Shown here: positions 1-5,331 of the stretch, one piece after another
Layout of the letters: every line of letters starts with the position of its first letter
Position numbering within the stretch: position 1 is the first letter of the stretch
NCBI GenBank assembly: GCA_020718965.1
Contig: DYRE01000139.1
Span: 1 to 6,205, forward strand
Direction: 5' to 3'
Length of the DNA: 6,205 nt
Source of the DNA: Desulfomonile tiedjei
GTDB taxonomy: Bacteria > Desulfobacterota > Desulfomonilia > Desulfomonilales > Desulfomonilaceae
Program-made: the position numbers and the translations under genes
Notes under the pieces: model-generated
Told to the model about the DNA's origin: nothing
The model's input: the letters and a program-made list of their open reading frames with translations, nothing else
The model's database searches: none

Positions 1-862
1 TCAAAAGCTGCCCCGACTTGTTCGAGGTCAGAAGGACGTGATGGATCTGTCGCTAGGAGAAGCTCCGGATCAAACGGGCAAAGTCGTCCCCGTCTCCAGG
101 ATGAAGGCGGTTCCATTCAACCATAAAGGGCATGAGCCTAGAGCCCAATTCTGTAACACCTGTCATCATCATTCCCTTGAGAAATGTTCAAACTGCCACA
201 CTCTTCGTGGAGACCCAGTCAAAGGCGGTGGTGTGAGCTACGAGAGGGCGTTTCATGTCGCTACCGCCAAGGAATCATGCGCAGGCTGCCACCTTATTTC
301 CAAGCAGACTACCCAATGCGCTGGTTGTCATCAGTGGTTGTCTGCAATGGAACTTCCACAATCGTCTTGCCCCATTTGCCACAAAGGACCGTCAGACGGG
401 AAGTTTACGGAGCCGCCTCTTATTACCCTGAATCTCGCCAAGGACAAGGCTCCCGAAAAAATATCGATCAAGGGACTCGAAAGAGAATTCATGCCTTCCG
501 AATTTGCCCATGCGAAGATTGCCAACAAACTCAACGAGATTTCGAATAAAAGCAGCCTCGCAAGGACTTTTCACGCCTCGAAGGGCGATCAGGCAATTTG
601 TCTCGGATGCCATCATCGCCTGGAGTCGGGCGGGAATAGTGAAAACAAGTTTCCATCATGCGCAAGCTGCCATGGACTTCCCTTTGATTCGAGGAATCCT
701 GGAAGGCTCGGGACGGTTGGAGCGTACCATAGACAATGTATTGGATGCCACGAGGCGATGAACCAGAAACCTCTTGGGCTTGAATGTGTGAAATGCCACG
801 CTGAAAAACCAGGCTTCAAGAATGCAGAGTTATTGAAAATTGAAAAAGCGGATCAAAGATAA
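1..862 (+). CDS. hmcA: High-molecular-weight cytochrome c HmcA, C-terminal nine-haem part (5' partial)
   Basis: Periplasmic multihaem cytochrome c that takes electrons from the type I cytochrome c3/hydrogenase pool and passes them to the membrane partners encoded next. The frame is open from base 2, so 286 residues of a longer protein are visible; the GTG at 38 is not the start. Nine CXXCH motifs are seen: CNTCH, CSNCH, CAGCH, CAGCH, CPICH, CLGCH, CASCH, CIGCH and CVKCH. Their spacing, and context such as FNHKGHE, PSEFAH, NPGR and AYHRQCIGCH, match from memory the C-terminal nine-haem domain of Desulfovibrio HmcA and the free nine-haem cytochrome NhcA. The first visible residues (LPRLVRGQ) resemble the HmcA linker from its upstream seven-haem part, favouring full 16-haem HmcA over NhcA. 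The signal peptide would lie outside. The second His of the NhcA HXXH pair after PSEF is Ile here (518-520). hmcD follows after 34 bases. Confidence 0.93.
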   Translation, partial: QKLPRLVRGQKDVMDLSLGEAPDQTGKVVPVSRMKAVPFNHKGHEPRAQFCNTCHHHSLEKCSNCHTLRGDPVKGGGVSYERAFHVATAKESCAGCHLISKQTTQCAGCHQWLSAMELPQSSCPICHKGPSDGKFTEPPLITLNLAKDKAPEKISIKGLEREFMPSEFAHAKIANKLNEISNKSSLARTFHASKGDQAICLGCHHRLESGGNSENKFPSCASCHGLPFDSRNPGRLGTVGAYHRQCIGCHEAMNQKPLGLECVKCHAEKPGFKNAELLKIEKADQR

Positions 863-896
863 ACAGTCTTGACAGGAACAGGAAAAGGAGACCGAG

Positions 897-1019
897 ATGC
901 CGAATATTCTACTCGAATTTTTTACTCAAACGAAAGAAATGGAGTACTTGGTCATAATCATATACTTATTCGTCTTTATTTCCTTCTGGAGGTTTCTGAC
1001 ATACAAGGAGAAGGACTGA
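897..1019 (+). CDS. hmcD: HmcD-like small membrane protein (40 aa)
   Basis: This short gene encodes a 40-residue single-span membrane peptide. ATG at 897 follows a GGAG (887-890) with a 6-base spacer, and the frame ends in TGA at 1017-1019. The protein has a short N-terminal region with E and K (LLEFFTQTKEME), one hydrophobic helix of about 20 residues (roughly 17-36, YLVIIIYLFVF and ISFWRFL) and a charged tail, YKEKD. HmcD of the Desulfovibrio hmc operon is likewise a very small membrane protein of unknown function, with a YL/FW-type helix. Size, topology and placement inside an Hmc cluster support the name, but the peptide is too short for certainty. It lies between hmcA and hmcB, whereas in Desulfovibrio hmcD follows hmcC. 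It probably acts as an accessory helix packing against HmcC or the HmcB anchor; that role is inferred. Confidence 0.82.
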   Translation: MPNILLEFFTQTKEMEYLVIIIYLFVFISFWRFLTYKEKD

Positions 1020-1076
1020 CGACAATGTAGTTTCTGAAGCTTCGGATCAACAGGACCAAAAAGGAGATGATCAAAA

Positions 1077-2015
1077 ATGGACACAAGCAGAAGAGATTTC
1101 ATTAGGGTACTTACAGGTCTTGGCGTAACGGCCTCATTGAGCGGTGTCGGTACGGCCAGAGCCGATAGCGGCGTGCTACCTGGGTTTCCTAATCAGTTTG
1201 GGGTCCTGGTCGATACAACTGTTTGCATTGGGTGTCGAAGGTGTGAATGGGCCTGCAAGGAATGGAATAAACTGCCTAATCAAAAGACCTTGCGAGAATA
1301 TGAGAGAGACCAGAGTGTTTTTCAGAAAGTTAGACGGACGCATGATGACACATATACTGTGGTGAACCGTTTCGAGAACCCGCGAGATCCCTCAAAACCT
1401 ATTTATGTCAAGAAACAATGCATGCATTGCTACGAACCAGGTTGCGCCTCTTCATGTTTTGTAAAAGCCTTCACAAAGAGGCCTATAGGACCGGTGACTT
1501 ACGACGCTTCTCTATGTGTTGGATGCCGTTATTGCATGGCCGCTTGTCCTTTCGATATTCCGGCGTATCAGTACTACAACCCTTGGACACCAGAGGTGAC
1601 CAAGTGCACTTTTTGTTTTGATCGAAGTTCCCAGGAAGGCCAAATACCTGCATGCGTATCTATTTGTCCGGTAGAAACCATGACATTTGGGAAAAGGACG
1701 GAATTAATCGACTTGGCCCGGAAGAAAATAGGGGATAATCCTGGTCGCTATGTGAATCACATTTACGGGGAACACGAGGTAGGGGGTACAAGTTGGATGT
1801 ATCTTTCAGCGGTTCCTTTTGAAAAAATAGGATTTCGTACCGACCTAGGAAACGTTCCAATTCCTACTATGAGCAAACCATTTCTATCGTTGGTGTCCCC
1901 GGTCTTCATAGTTGTGCCGGCTCTGGCGATGGGTCTTTACAGTTTCAAGAAGCGTAGGGACCAGCTTGAAAAGGACGATTTAAAGAAAGCTTTGGAAAAG
2001 AAGGAGGCAAAATAA
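1077..2015 (+). CDS. hmcB: HmcB-like Tat-exported [4Fe-4S] ferredoxin subunit with C-terminal anchor
   Basis: Periplasm-facing iron-sulfur subunit expected to wire the haems of HmcA to the membrane subunit HmcC. The 312-residue protein starts with a twin-arginine signal (SRRDFIR at 4-10, hydrophobic stretch 11-25, ARA-D cleavage site near 29/30). Four cluster-binding motifs follow: C50/53/56/60, C115/118/123/127, C147/150/153/157 and C177/180/193/197. This is the four-cluster layout of the FdnH/HybA/DmsB/HmcB superfamily. GRYVNHIYGE and GGTSWMYLS are conserved in HmcB and related subunits. A single hydrophobic helix at about 269-289 followed by KKRR anchors the C-terminus with the charged tail in the cytoplasm. 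It is shorter than my recollection of Desulfovibrio HmcB (about 370 aa), lacking most of the long charged tail. AAGGAG at 1061-1066 sets the start. The stop shares a base with the hmcC start (TAATG), suggesting translational coupling. Confidence 0.93.
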   Translation: MDTSRRDFIRVLTGLGVTASLSGVGTARADSGVLPGFPNQFGVLVDTTVCIGCRRCEWACKEWNKLPNQKTLREYERDQSVFQKVRRTHDDTYTVVNRFENPRDPSKPIYVKKQCMHCYEPGCASSCFVKAFTKRPIGPVTYDASLCVGCRYCMAACPFDIPAYQYYNPWTPEVTKCTFCFDRSSQEGQIPACVSICPVETMTFGKRTELIDLARKKIGDNPGRYVNHIYGEHEVGGTSWMYLSAVPFEKIGFRTDLGNVPIPTMSKPFLSLVSPVFIVVPALAMGLYSFKKRRDQLEKDDLKKALEKKEAK

Positions 2016-3250
2016 TGGATAGCGCCCCCGTCACAATGAAGCTTGAATCCTCATGGGTTCAGGACAAGCTCTTTCTGGGCATGACCTGGAACGATTATCT
2101 GCGAAGCCAATTTACTAAATTCAACGCAGTCGTTGCGATCATCCTGCTTGTGGGCATCCCCGTGATAATTTATCGGCTCGTATTCGGGCTCGGTCCTTCC
2201 ACAAATCTCTCGGATAATAATCCGTGGGGAATATGGATTGGCTTTGACATGCTGTGCGGAGTGGCCTTGGCCGCAGGAGGATTTGTAATAGGGACGGCTG
2301 TACATATATTTGGAATGAAGGAATACTCTTTTCTGTTTCGCCCGGCTGTTCTCACCGGTTTTCTGGGATATCTCTTTGCTATCATTGCCTTGACCTTTGA
2401 TCTTGGGAGATATTACAGGCTTCCCTATCCCATGTTTGTATCCTGGGGTGTAAGTTCTGTACTATTTCTTGTAGCCTGGCATGTGGCGCTATATTTGAGT
2501 TGTCAGTTCGTAGAATGGTGCCCGGCAATATTTGAATGGCTAAACATGAAGAAAGCCAGAAAGATATTTATAAAGGCCACCTTGGGCGCTACCATTTTTG
2601 GCGTGTGCCTTTCGATGTTACACCAGTCAGCGCTGGGTTCGATTTTTCTTTTGATGCCAGAAAAGCTCCATCCGTTATGGTATTCTGACTATATTCCTTT
2701 GTTTTTCTTCATGTCGGCAGTGGTTGGCGGCATAGCCATGACAATTATGGAAAGCAGTCTTTCTCACAGGATTTTTAGCAAACAGATAAAGGATCATGAC
2801 CCGGAACATTTGGACCGCGTTACATTGGGACTGGGGAAGGCAGCTTCGGTTTGTCTTTTCGCCTATTTTTTCATGAAAGTAATTGGATTGGCTCATGGCA
2901 ACACATGGTCGTATCTTGACTCTTCCTACGGATATTTGTACCTGGTTGAAGTTCTCGGATTTGTATTGCTTCCTGCTCTGATATTCATGTACGCTGTGCA
3001 GAATAATCTTGTAAACTGGGTCAGGAATTGTGCAATATTCACCGTGCTGGGAATAATATTCAATAGACTGAATCATTCGATAATTGCCTTTAACTGGCAT
3101 TTGCCGCTTGATGAGAGATATTATCCGCATTGGATGGAGGTTGTTCTCAGCGTAACCGTTATCACAATAGGAATTCTAACGTTCCAATGGATAATGAACC
3201 GAATGCCGATACTTTACGACCACCCGGACTTTGAACCGGAAAACCACTAG
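2015..3250 (+). CDS. hmcC: HmcC-like NrfD/PsrC-family integral membrane subunit
   Basis: Membrane subunit of the Hmc complex, expected to exchange electrons between the HmcB clusters and the menaquinone pool or a cytoplasmic partner. The 411-residue protein has about ten hydrophobic segments, roughly at 36-58, 72-100, 108-132, 142-165, 185-212, 224-246, 270-292, 305-328, 335-357 and 372-396. Family marks are NNPWGIWIGFDM (68-79), GGFVIGTAVHIFG (88-100), FDLGRYYRLPYP (128-139) and LSMLHQSALGS (199-209), typical of the HmcC/HybB/TmcC branch of NrfD-like proteins. NrfD-family proteins bind no haem, and none is suggested here. The start is set by AAGGAGG at 2001-2007, seven bases ahead of ATG, inside the hmcB end. 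The length is normal for the family. The response-regulator gene starts 24 bases after the stop. No NarI-like hmcE or HdrD-like hmcF follows. Confidence 0.93.
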   Translation: MDSAPVTMKLESSWVQDKLFLGMTWNDYLRSQFTKFNAVVAIILLVGIPVIIYRLVFGLGPSTNLSDNNPWGIWIGFDMLCGVALAAGGFVIGTAVHIFGMKEYSFLFRPAVLTGFLGYLFAIIALTFDLGRYYRLPYPMFVSWGVSSVLFLVAWHVALYLSCQFVEWCPAIFEWLNMKKARKIFIKATLGATIFGVCLSMLHQSALGSIFLLMPEKLHPLWYSDYIPLFFFMSAVVGGIAMTIMESSLSHRIFSKQIKDHDPEHLDRVTLGLGKAASVCLFAYFFMKVIGLAHGNTWSYLDSSYGYLYLVEVLGFVLLPALIFMYAVQNNLVNWVRNCAIFTVLGIIFNRLNHSIIAFNWHLPLDERYYPHWMEVVLSVTVITIGILTFQWIMNRMPILYDHPDFEPENH

Positions 3251-3274
3251 TGGATAACTTCGGAGGAGTTTTAC

Positions 3275-3628
3275 ATGCCCAAGAAAATCCTGGTAGTGGA
3301 TGACGAACCTCATCTGGTAAAATATATGACGGCCTTTCTTGAAGACTCTGGTTATGAAACCTGCTCAGCTTCAAATGGCGAGGAAGCAATGGAAGTCTTA
3401 AAGAAAGAAAATCCGGATTTGGTGACTCTCGATCTTCAAATGCCCGATGAGACGGGCACAAGATTTTATCGTAACATGACCAAGAGCAAGTTACACAAGG
3501 ATACACCGGTCATAGTAATTAGCGGTCTTCCCGGAAGACATCTGGCGGTATCCCAACCATTTGCGGTCTTTGAGAAACCGGTTGACCGGGACGCCTTGCT
3601 TGAGGCCATCAAAAAGGCAATCGGTTAG
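3275..3628 (+). CDS. Receiver-only (CheY-like) response regulator, Rrf1-like position
   Basis: Single receiver domain of 117 residues with no DNA-binding or enzymatic output domain. The phosphorylation site is complete: acidic pair D9/D10, phosphoacceptor D53 in TLDLQMPDETG, S83 in VIVISG, and K101 in the FEKP turn. It probably passes a phosphoryl signal by protein contact. GGAGGAG at 3262-3268 with a 6-base spacer fixes the ATG. The gene begins 24 bases after hmcC, so it is very likely read as the last gene of the Hmc transcript, ahead of a probable terminator at 3705-3734. In Desulfovibrio vulgaris the hmc operon is followed by rrf1 (a response regulator) and rrf2 (an Rrf2 repressor); this gene occupies the rrf1 position. 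I cannot show orthology to Rrf1 without an alignment, so no symbol is given. The downstream kinase is its likely partner. Confidence 0.92.
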   Translation: MPKKILVVDDEPHLVKYMTAFLEDSGYETCSASNGEEAMEVLKKENPDLVTLDLQMPDETGTRFYRNMTKSKLHKDTPVIVISGLPGRHLAVSQPFAVFEKPVDRDALLEAIKKAIG

Positions 3629-3704
3629 GGGAAGCTTTTTGGGATCGAGCATCTGATATTTCGCCATACCATTCTCAGAAAGTTTATGTGGAGGATATAT
3701 TGAG

Positions 3705-3734
3705 GGGATCGCGCGCTAATAGCGGTTCCCTTTT
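3705..3734 (+). terminator. Probable intrinsic terminator/attenuator between receiver and kinase genes
   Basis: GGGATCGC (3705-3712) can pair with GCGGTTCCC (3722-3730) across a 9-base loop, with one bulged or wobble position. TTTT (3731-3734) and then AATTT follow. The site sits 76 bases after the receiver stop and just before the kinase ribosome binding site (GGAGAGG, 3744-3750). It could end the Hmc transcript or reduce read-through into the kinase gene. The stem is imperfect and the T-run short, so termination may be partial. Confidence 0.45.
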
Positions 3735-3758
3735 AATTTCATTGGAGAGGCTGACAAG

Positions 3759-4841
3759 ATGCTGGATGTGGCCAATATGGATTGGCGGCGTCTCCTGGAC
3801 GCCCTCCCTTGCTACGTGTCCCTTCAGGATCCCGAACTGCGGGTTATCTGGGGTAACACCGTCCATCGGCGTGATTTCGGGGAAGCTAAAGCACGTACCT
3901 GCTCAAAAATCTACAAACTCAGAAAATCCCAATGCGCAGACTGTATAGTCAAAAAAACCTTGGAGGATGGGGAAGAACGCAGCAAGGAATTGCAACTGAC
4001 GACGAGGAACGGGGAGAGGTTGAATGTGATTGCTCATTCAGCGCCTTTTTATGATGCTACGAACCAGTTGTTAGGTGTAGTCGTTACCAAGGTTAATATT
4101 ACGTCCGTAAAGGAAATGCAGAAACAGCTCATAATGGTGGGGCAAACTGTGGCGGGAATGGCTCACAGTATAAAGAACATTATGATGGGTCTTGATGGAG
4201 GGATCTATATAGTCAATAGCGGTATCAAGGATGATGATCAGAAGGAGATTAAGGACGGCTGGGAAATAGTTCTCCTTAATTTTGAAAAGCTTTCACGCTT
4301 GGTTAAGGACATCCTTTACTGTTCCAGGGATAGGGAGCCTAATTACAAATTGATAAATCCTAACTCTGTGGTAACCGATGTGTACAATCTTTTTAAGGAT
4401 CTTGCCGTCCGATACAGTATTGAAATCAAACTTGATCTGGATCCAGGGTTGGATGAGGCTGTTATAGATCCTGACGGCCTGCACACTGTATTAGCTAATC
4501 TGGTTACCAATGCCATGGACGCATGCAAGATGGATTTGTGGAAAGATACCCACCTGATTGAGATTAGAACTAAAATCGGCAGCGATGGCTCGACAATATT
4601 CGAGGTTGCTGACAACGGTATGGGAATTGACAAAGAATTGAAACACCATGTCTTCGAAGATTTTTTTACATCCAAGGGTGACAAAGGCACCGGGTTGGGC
4701 CTTATGGTAACTCAAAAGATCCTGAAGGAACATGGGGGGGAAATCACTTTTAGGTCTAGGCCATCACACGGAACCACTTTCGTGGCTATATTTCCAAAGA
4801 GATCAATTGAAGGCGCCAAGTCGGGTAACGAAGGTAGATGA
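3759..4841 (+). CDS. Soluble PAS-domain sensor histidine kinase with cysteine-rich sensor region
   Basis: Cytoplasmic sensor kinase of 360 residues with no signal peptide or membrane span. An N-terminal PAS domain covers about 8-115 (LPCYVSLQDPELRVIWGN, then a PAC-like SAPFYDATNQLLGVVVTKVNIT). It carries C18, C48, C59 and C62, the last two as CADC. The dimerisation helix has H136 in MAHSIKNIMMGLDGG, an H-box lacking the usual Glu after His and the Pro after Asn. The ATPase domain shows an N-box NLVTNAMDAC (247-256), DNGMGI (285-290), FEDFFTSK (299-306) and GTGLGL (310-315), so ATP binding looks intact. GGAGAGG at 3744-3750 supports the ATG at 3759 over a later in-frame ATG at 3777. It probably phosphorylates the receiver protein encoded upstream. 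The signal is unknown; the cysteines suggest redox or metal sensing, which is inference. Confidence 0.92.
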   Translation: MLDVANMDWRRLLDALPCYVSLQDPELRVIWGNTVHRRDFGEAKARTCSKIYKLRKSQCADCIVKKTLEDGEERSKELQLTTRNGERLNVIAHSAPFYDATNQLLGVVVTKVNITSVKEMQKQLIMVGQTVAGMAHSIKNIMMGLDGGIYIVNSGIKDDDQKEIKDGWEIVLLNFEKLSRLVKDILYCSRDREPNYKLINPNSVVTDVYNLFKDLAVRYSIEIKLDLDPGLDEAVIDPDGLHTVLANLVTNAMDACKMDLWKDTHLIEIRTKIGSDGSTIFEVADNGMGIDKELKHHVFEDFFTSKGDKGTGLGLMVTQKILKEHGGEITFRSRPSHGTTFVAIFPKRSIEGAKSGNEGR

Positions 4842-4852
4842 CGGCTAGAGCC

Positions 4853-4882
4853 GGTCCAGGCCTTATTCGAAAAGCCCGGACC
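4853..4882. other. Hairpin in the convergent gap between the kinase and PxxKW genes
   Basis: GGTCCAGGCCTT (4853-4864) pairs with AAGCCCGGACC (4872-4882) over a 7-base loop, with one A/C mismatch and one bulged C. A second short dyad, CGGCT-AG-AGCCG, directly follows the kinase stop at 4842-4853 and abuts it. Both lie in the 62-base gap between two converging genes, where a bidirectional terminator is expected. Neither strand shows a T-run right after the stem, so this may be an RNA-stabilising 3' hairpin or a factor-dependent end rather than a classic intrinsic terminator. Confidence 0.4.
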
Positions 4883-4903
4883 CATGGAAATGACAGAATA
4901 ATA

Positions 4904-5191
4904 TTATTTCCTGGCGGCAGCGGCGCGTTTTGAAGCCTTCAACGGGTTGATTTTCTGGGACTCTTCAATTTTCTTTTTCTCAAGGTGAGTAGCAAAGTTG
5001 CAATCACCCCTTTTCCATTTGGCGGCGGGATCTGCGGCCACGAGACAGTAGACAGTGTCCTCAAAGGTAACTGTCCTGGTACAGCCCACACAGTTTTCGA
5101 TTATTGGAAGGCAGCGGCCCTTGTTAAAGCTGCAACCGATGTTTTTCATGAACGAGCAATTGATGCCTTTTCTAACAGTATCGCACTGCAT
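4904..5191 (-). CDS. PxxKW family cysteine-rich protein
   Basis: Small cytoplasmic protein of 95 residues with eight cysteines: C3, C12, C20, C27, C34, C37, C49 and C64. The core ENCVGCTRTVTFEDTVYC followed by DPAAKWKRGDCNFATH matches the PxxKW cysteine-rich family that I know from Desulfobacterota genomes; its function is unassigned. The CXXC-X11-C-X14-C spacing resembles the HiPIP-like iron-sulfur small subunits of glycyl-radical enzymes such as HpdC, so one or two [4Fe-4S] clusters are plausible, but no such enzyme lies in the window. The C-terminal third (EKKKIEESQ, then INPLKASKRAAAARK) is lysine/alanine-rich and probably flexible or nucleic-acid-contacting. GGAGG (reverse complement of 5200-5204) stands 8 bases before the ATG. 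It appears to be transcribed from its own promoter at 5250-5279 and converges on the kinase gene. Confidence 0.85.
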   Translation of the reverse strand: MQCDTVRKGINCSFMKNIGCSFNKGRCLPIIENCVGCTRTVTFEDTVYCLVAADPAAKWKRGDCNFATHLEKKKIEESQKINPLKASKRAAAARK

Positions 5192-5213
5192 ATTGTTGTC
5201 CTCCAGGGGAAGC

Positions 5214-5242
5214 TTGAGATCATATCGGGAAAATGATCTTAA
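5214..5242. promoter_or_regulatory. Dyad in the leader of the PxxKW gene (operator or 5' hairpin)
   Basis: TTGAGATCAT (5214-5223) and ATGATCTTAA (5233-5242) are inverted copies with one mismatch in ten, separated by nine bases. The dyad lies between the predicted promoter and the ribosome binding site of the minus-strand PxxKW gene, just past the predicted transcription start. It could be a repressor site or a leader hairpin. It does not match the FNR/CRP-type consensus. Confidence 0.45.
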
Positions 5243-5249
5243 AACGCAT

Positions 5250-5279
5250 ATTATTACACGTAAAAAATCCGCTGTTCAA
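5250..5279 (-). promoter_or_regulatory. Predicted sigma70-type promoter for the PxxKW gene
   Basis: On the minus strand TTGAAC (complement of 5274-5279) serves as a -35 box and AATAAT (complement of 5250-5255, 5 of 6 matches to TATAAT) as a -10 box, with an 18-base spacer. Transcription would begin near 5243, giving a leader of about 50 bases. The site lies just after a predicted terminator of the upstream gene, as expected for an independent unit. No experimental support exists here. Confidence 0.45.
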
Positions 5280-5300
5280 GATTAATGTTCTTATCCGGGC

Positions 5301-5331
5301 AAAAAAATATAAGACTTCTGTGGGAAACCTT
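5301..5331 (-). terminator. Probable intrinsic terminator of the acyltransferase gene
   Basis: Read on the minus strand, AAGGTTTC (complement of 5324-5331) pairs with GAAGTCTT (complement of 5311-5318) as RNA over a CCACA loop. The eight pairs include two G-U wobbles. An ATA and then seven T residues (complement of 5301-5307) follow. The stem starts on the last base of the stop codon. It is weak and AU-rich, but the T-run is good. Confidence 0.55.

Noticed and set aside
38..43. GTG/ATG at 38-43 as the true start of the cytochrome gene
   Set aside because: The frame is open back to base 2, the upstream residues match the HmcA interdomain linker, and there is no ribosome binding site or signal peptide.
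869..896. Perfect TTGACA at 869-874 as a -35 box for hmcD/hmcB
   Set aside because: No -10-like hexamer lies 16-18 bases downstream; that stretch is the hmcD ribosome binding site and start.
1033..1046. Dyad TCTGAAGCTTCGGA in the hmcD-hmcB gap
   Set aside because: It has no loop and is short enough to arise by chance; no T-run follows.
2675..3130. Minus-strand open frame of 151 codons inside hmcC
   Set aside because: It lies opposite a clear NrfD-family gene, has no family features or ribosome binding site, and is a shadow of hydrophobic codons.
3672..3701. TTCTCA/TATATT as a promoter for the kinase gene
   Set aside because: The -35 box matches only 4 of 6, and the predicted start would fall inside the 5' arm of the terminator-like stem.
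3688..3948. Plus-strand open frame overlapping the kinase start
   Set aside because: It overlaps the PAS coding region in another frame, and its product shows no recognisable feature.
4985..5285. Plus-strand frames opposite the PxxKW gene
   Set aside because: The minus-strand protein has strong family motifs and a good ribosome binding site; the plus frames are shadows.
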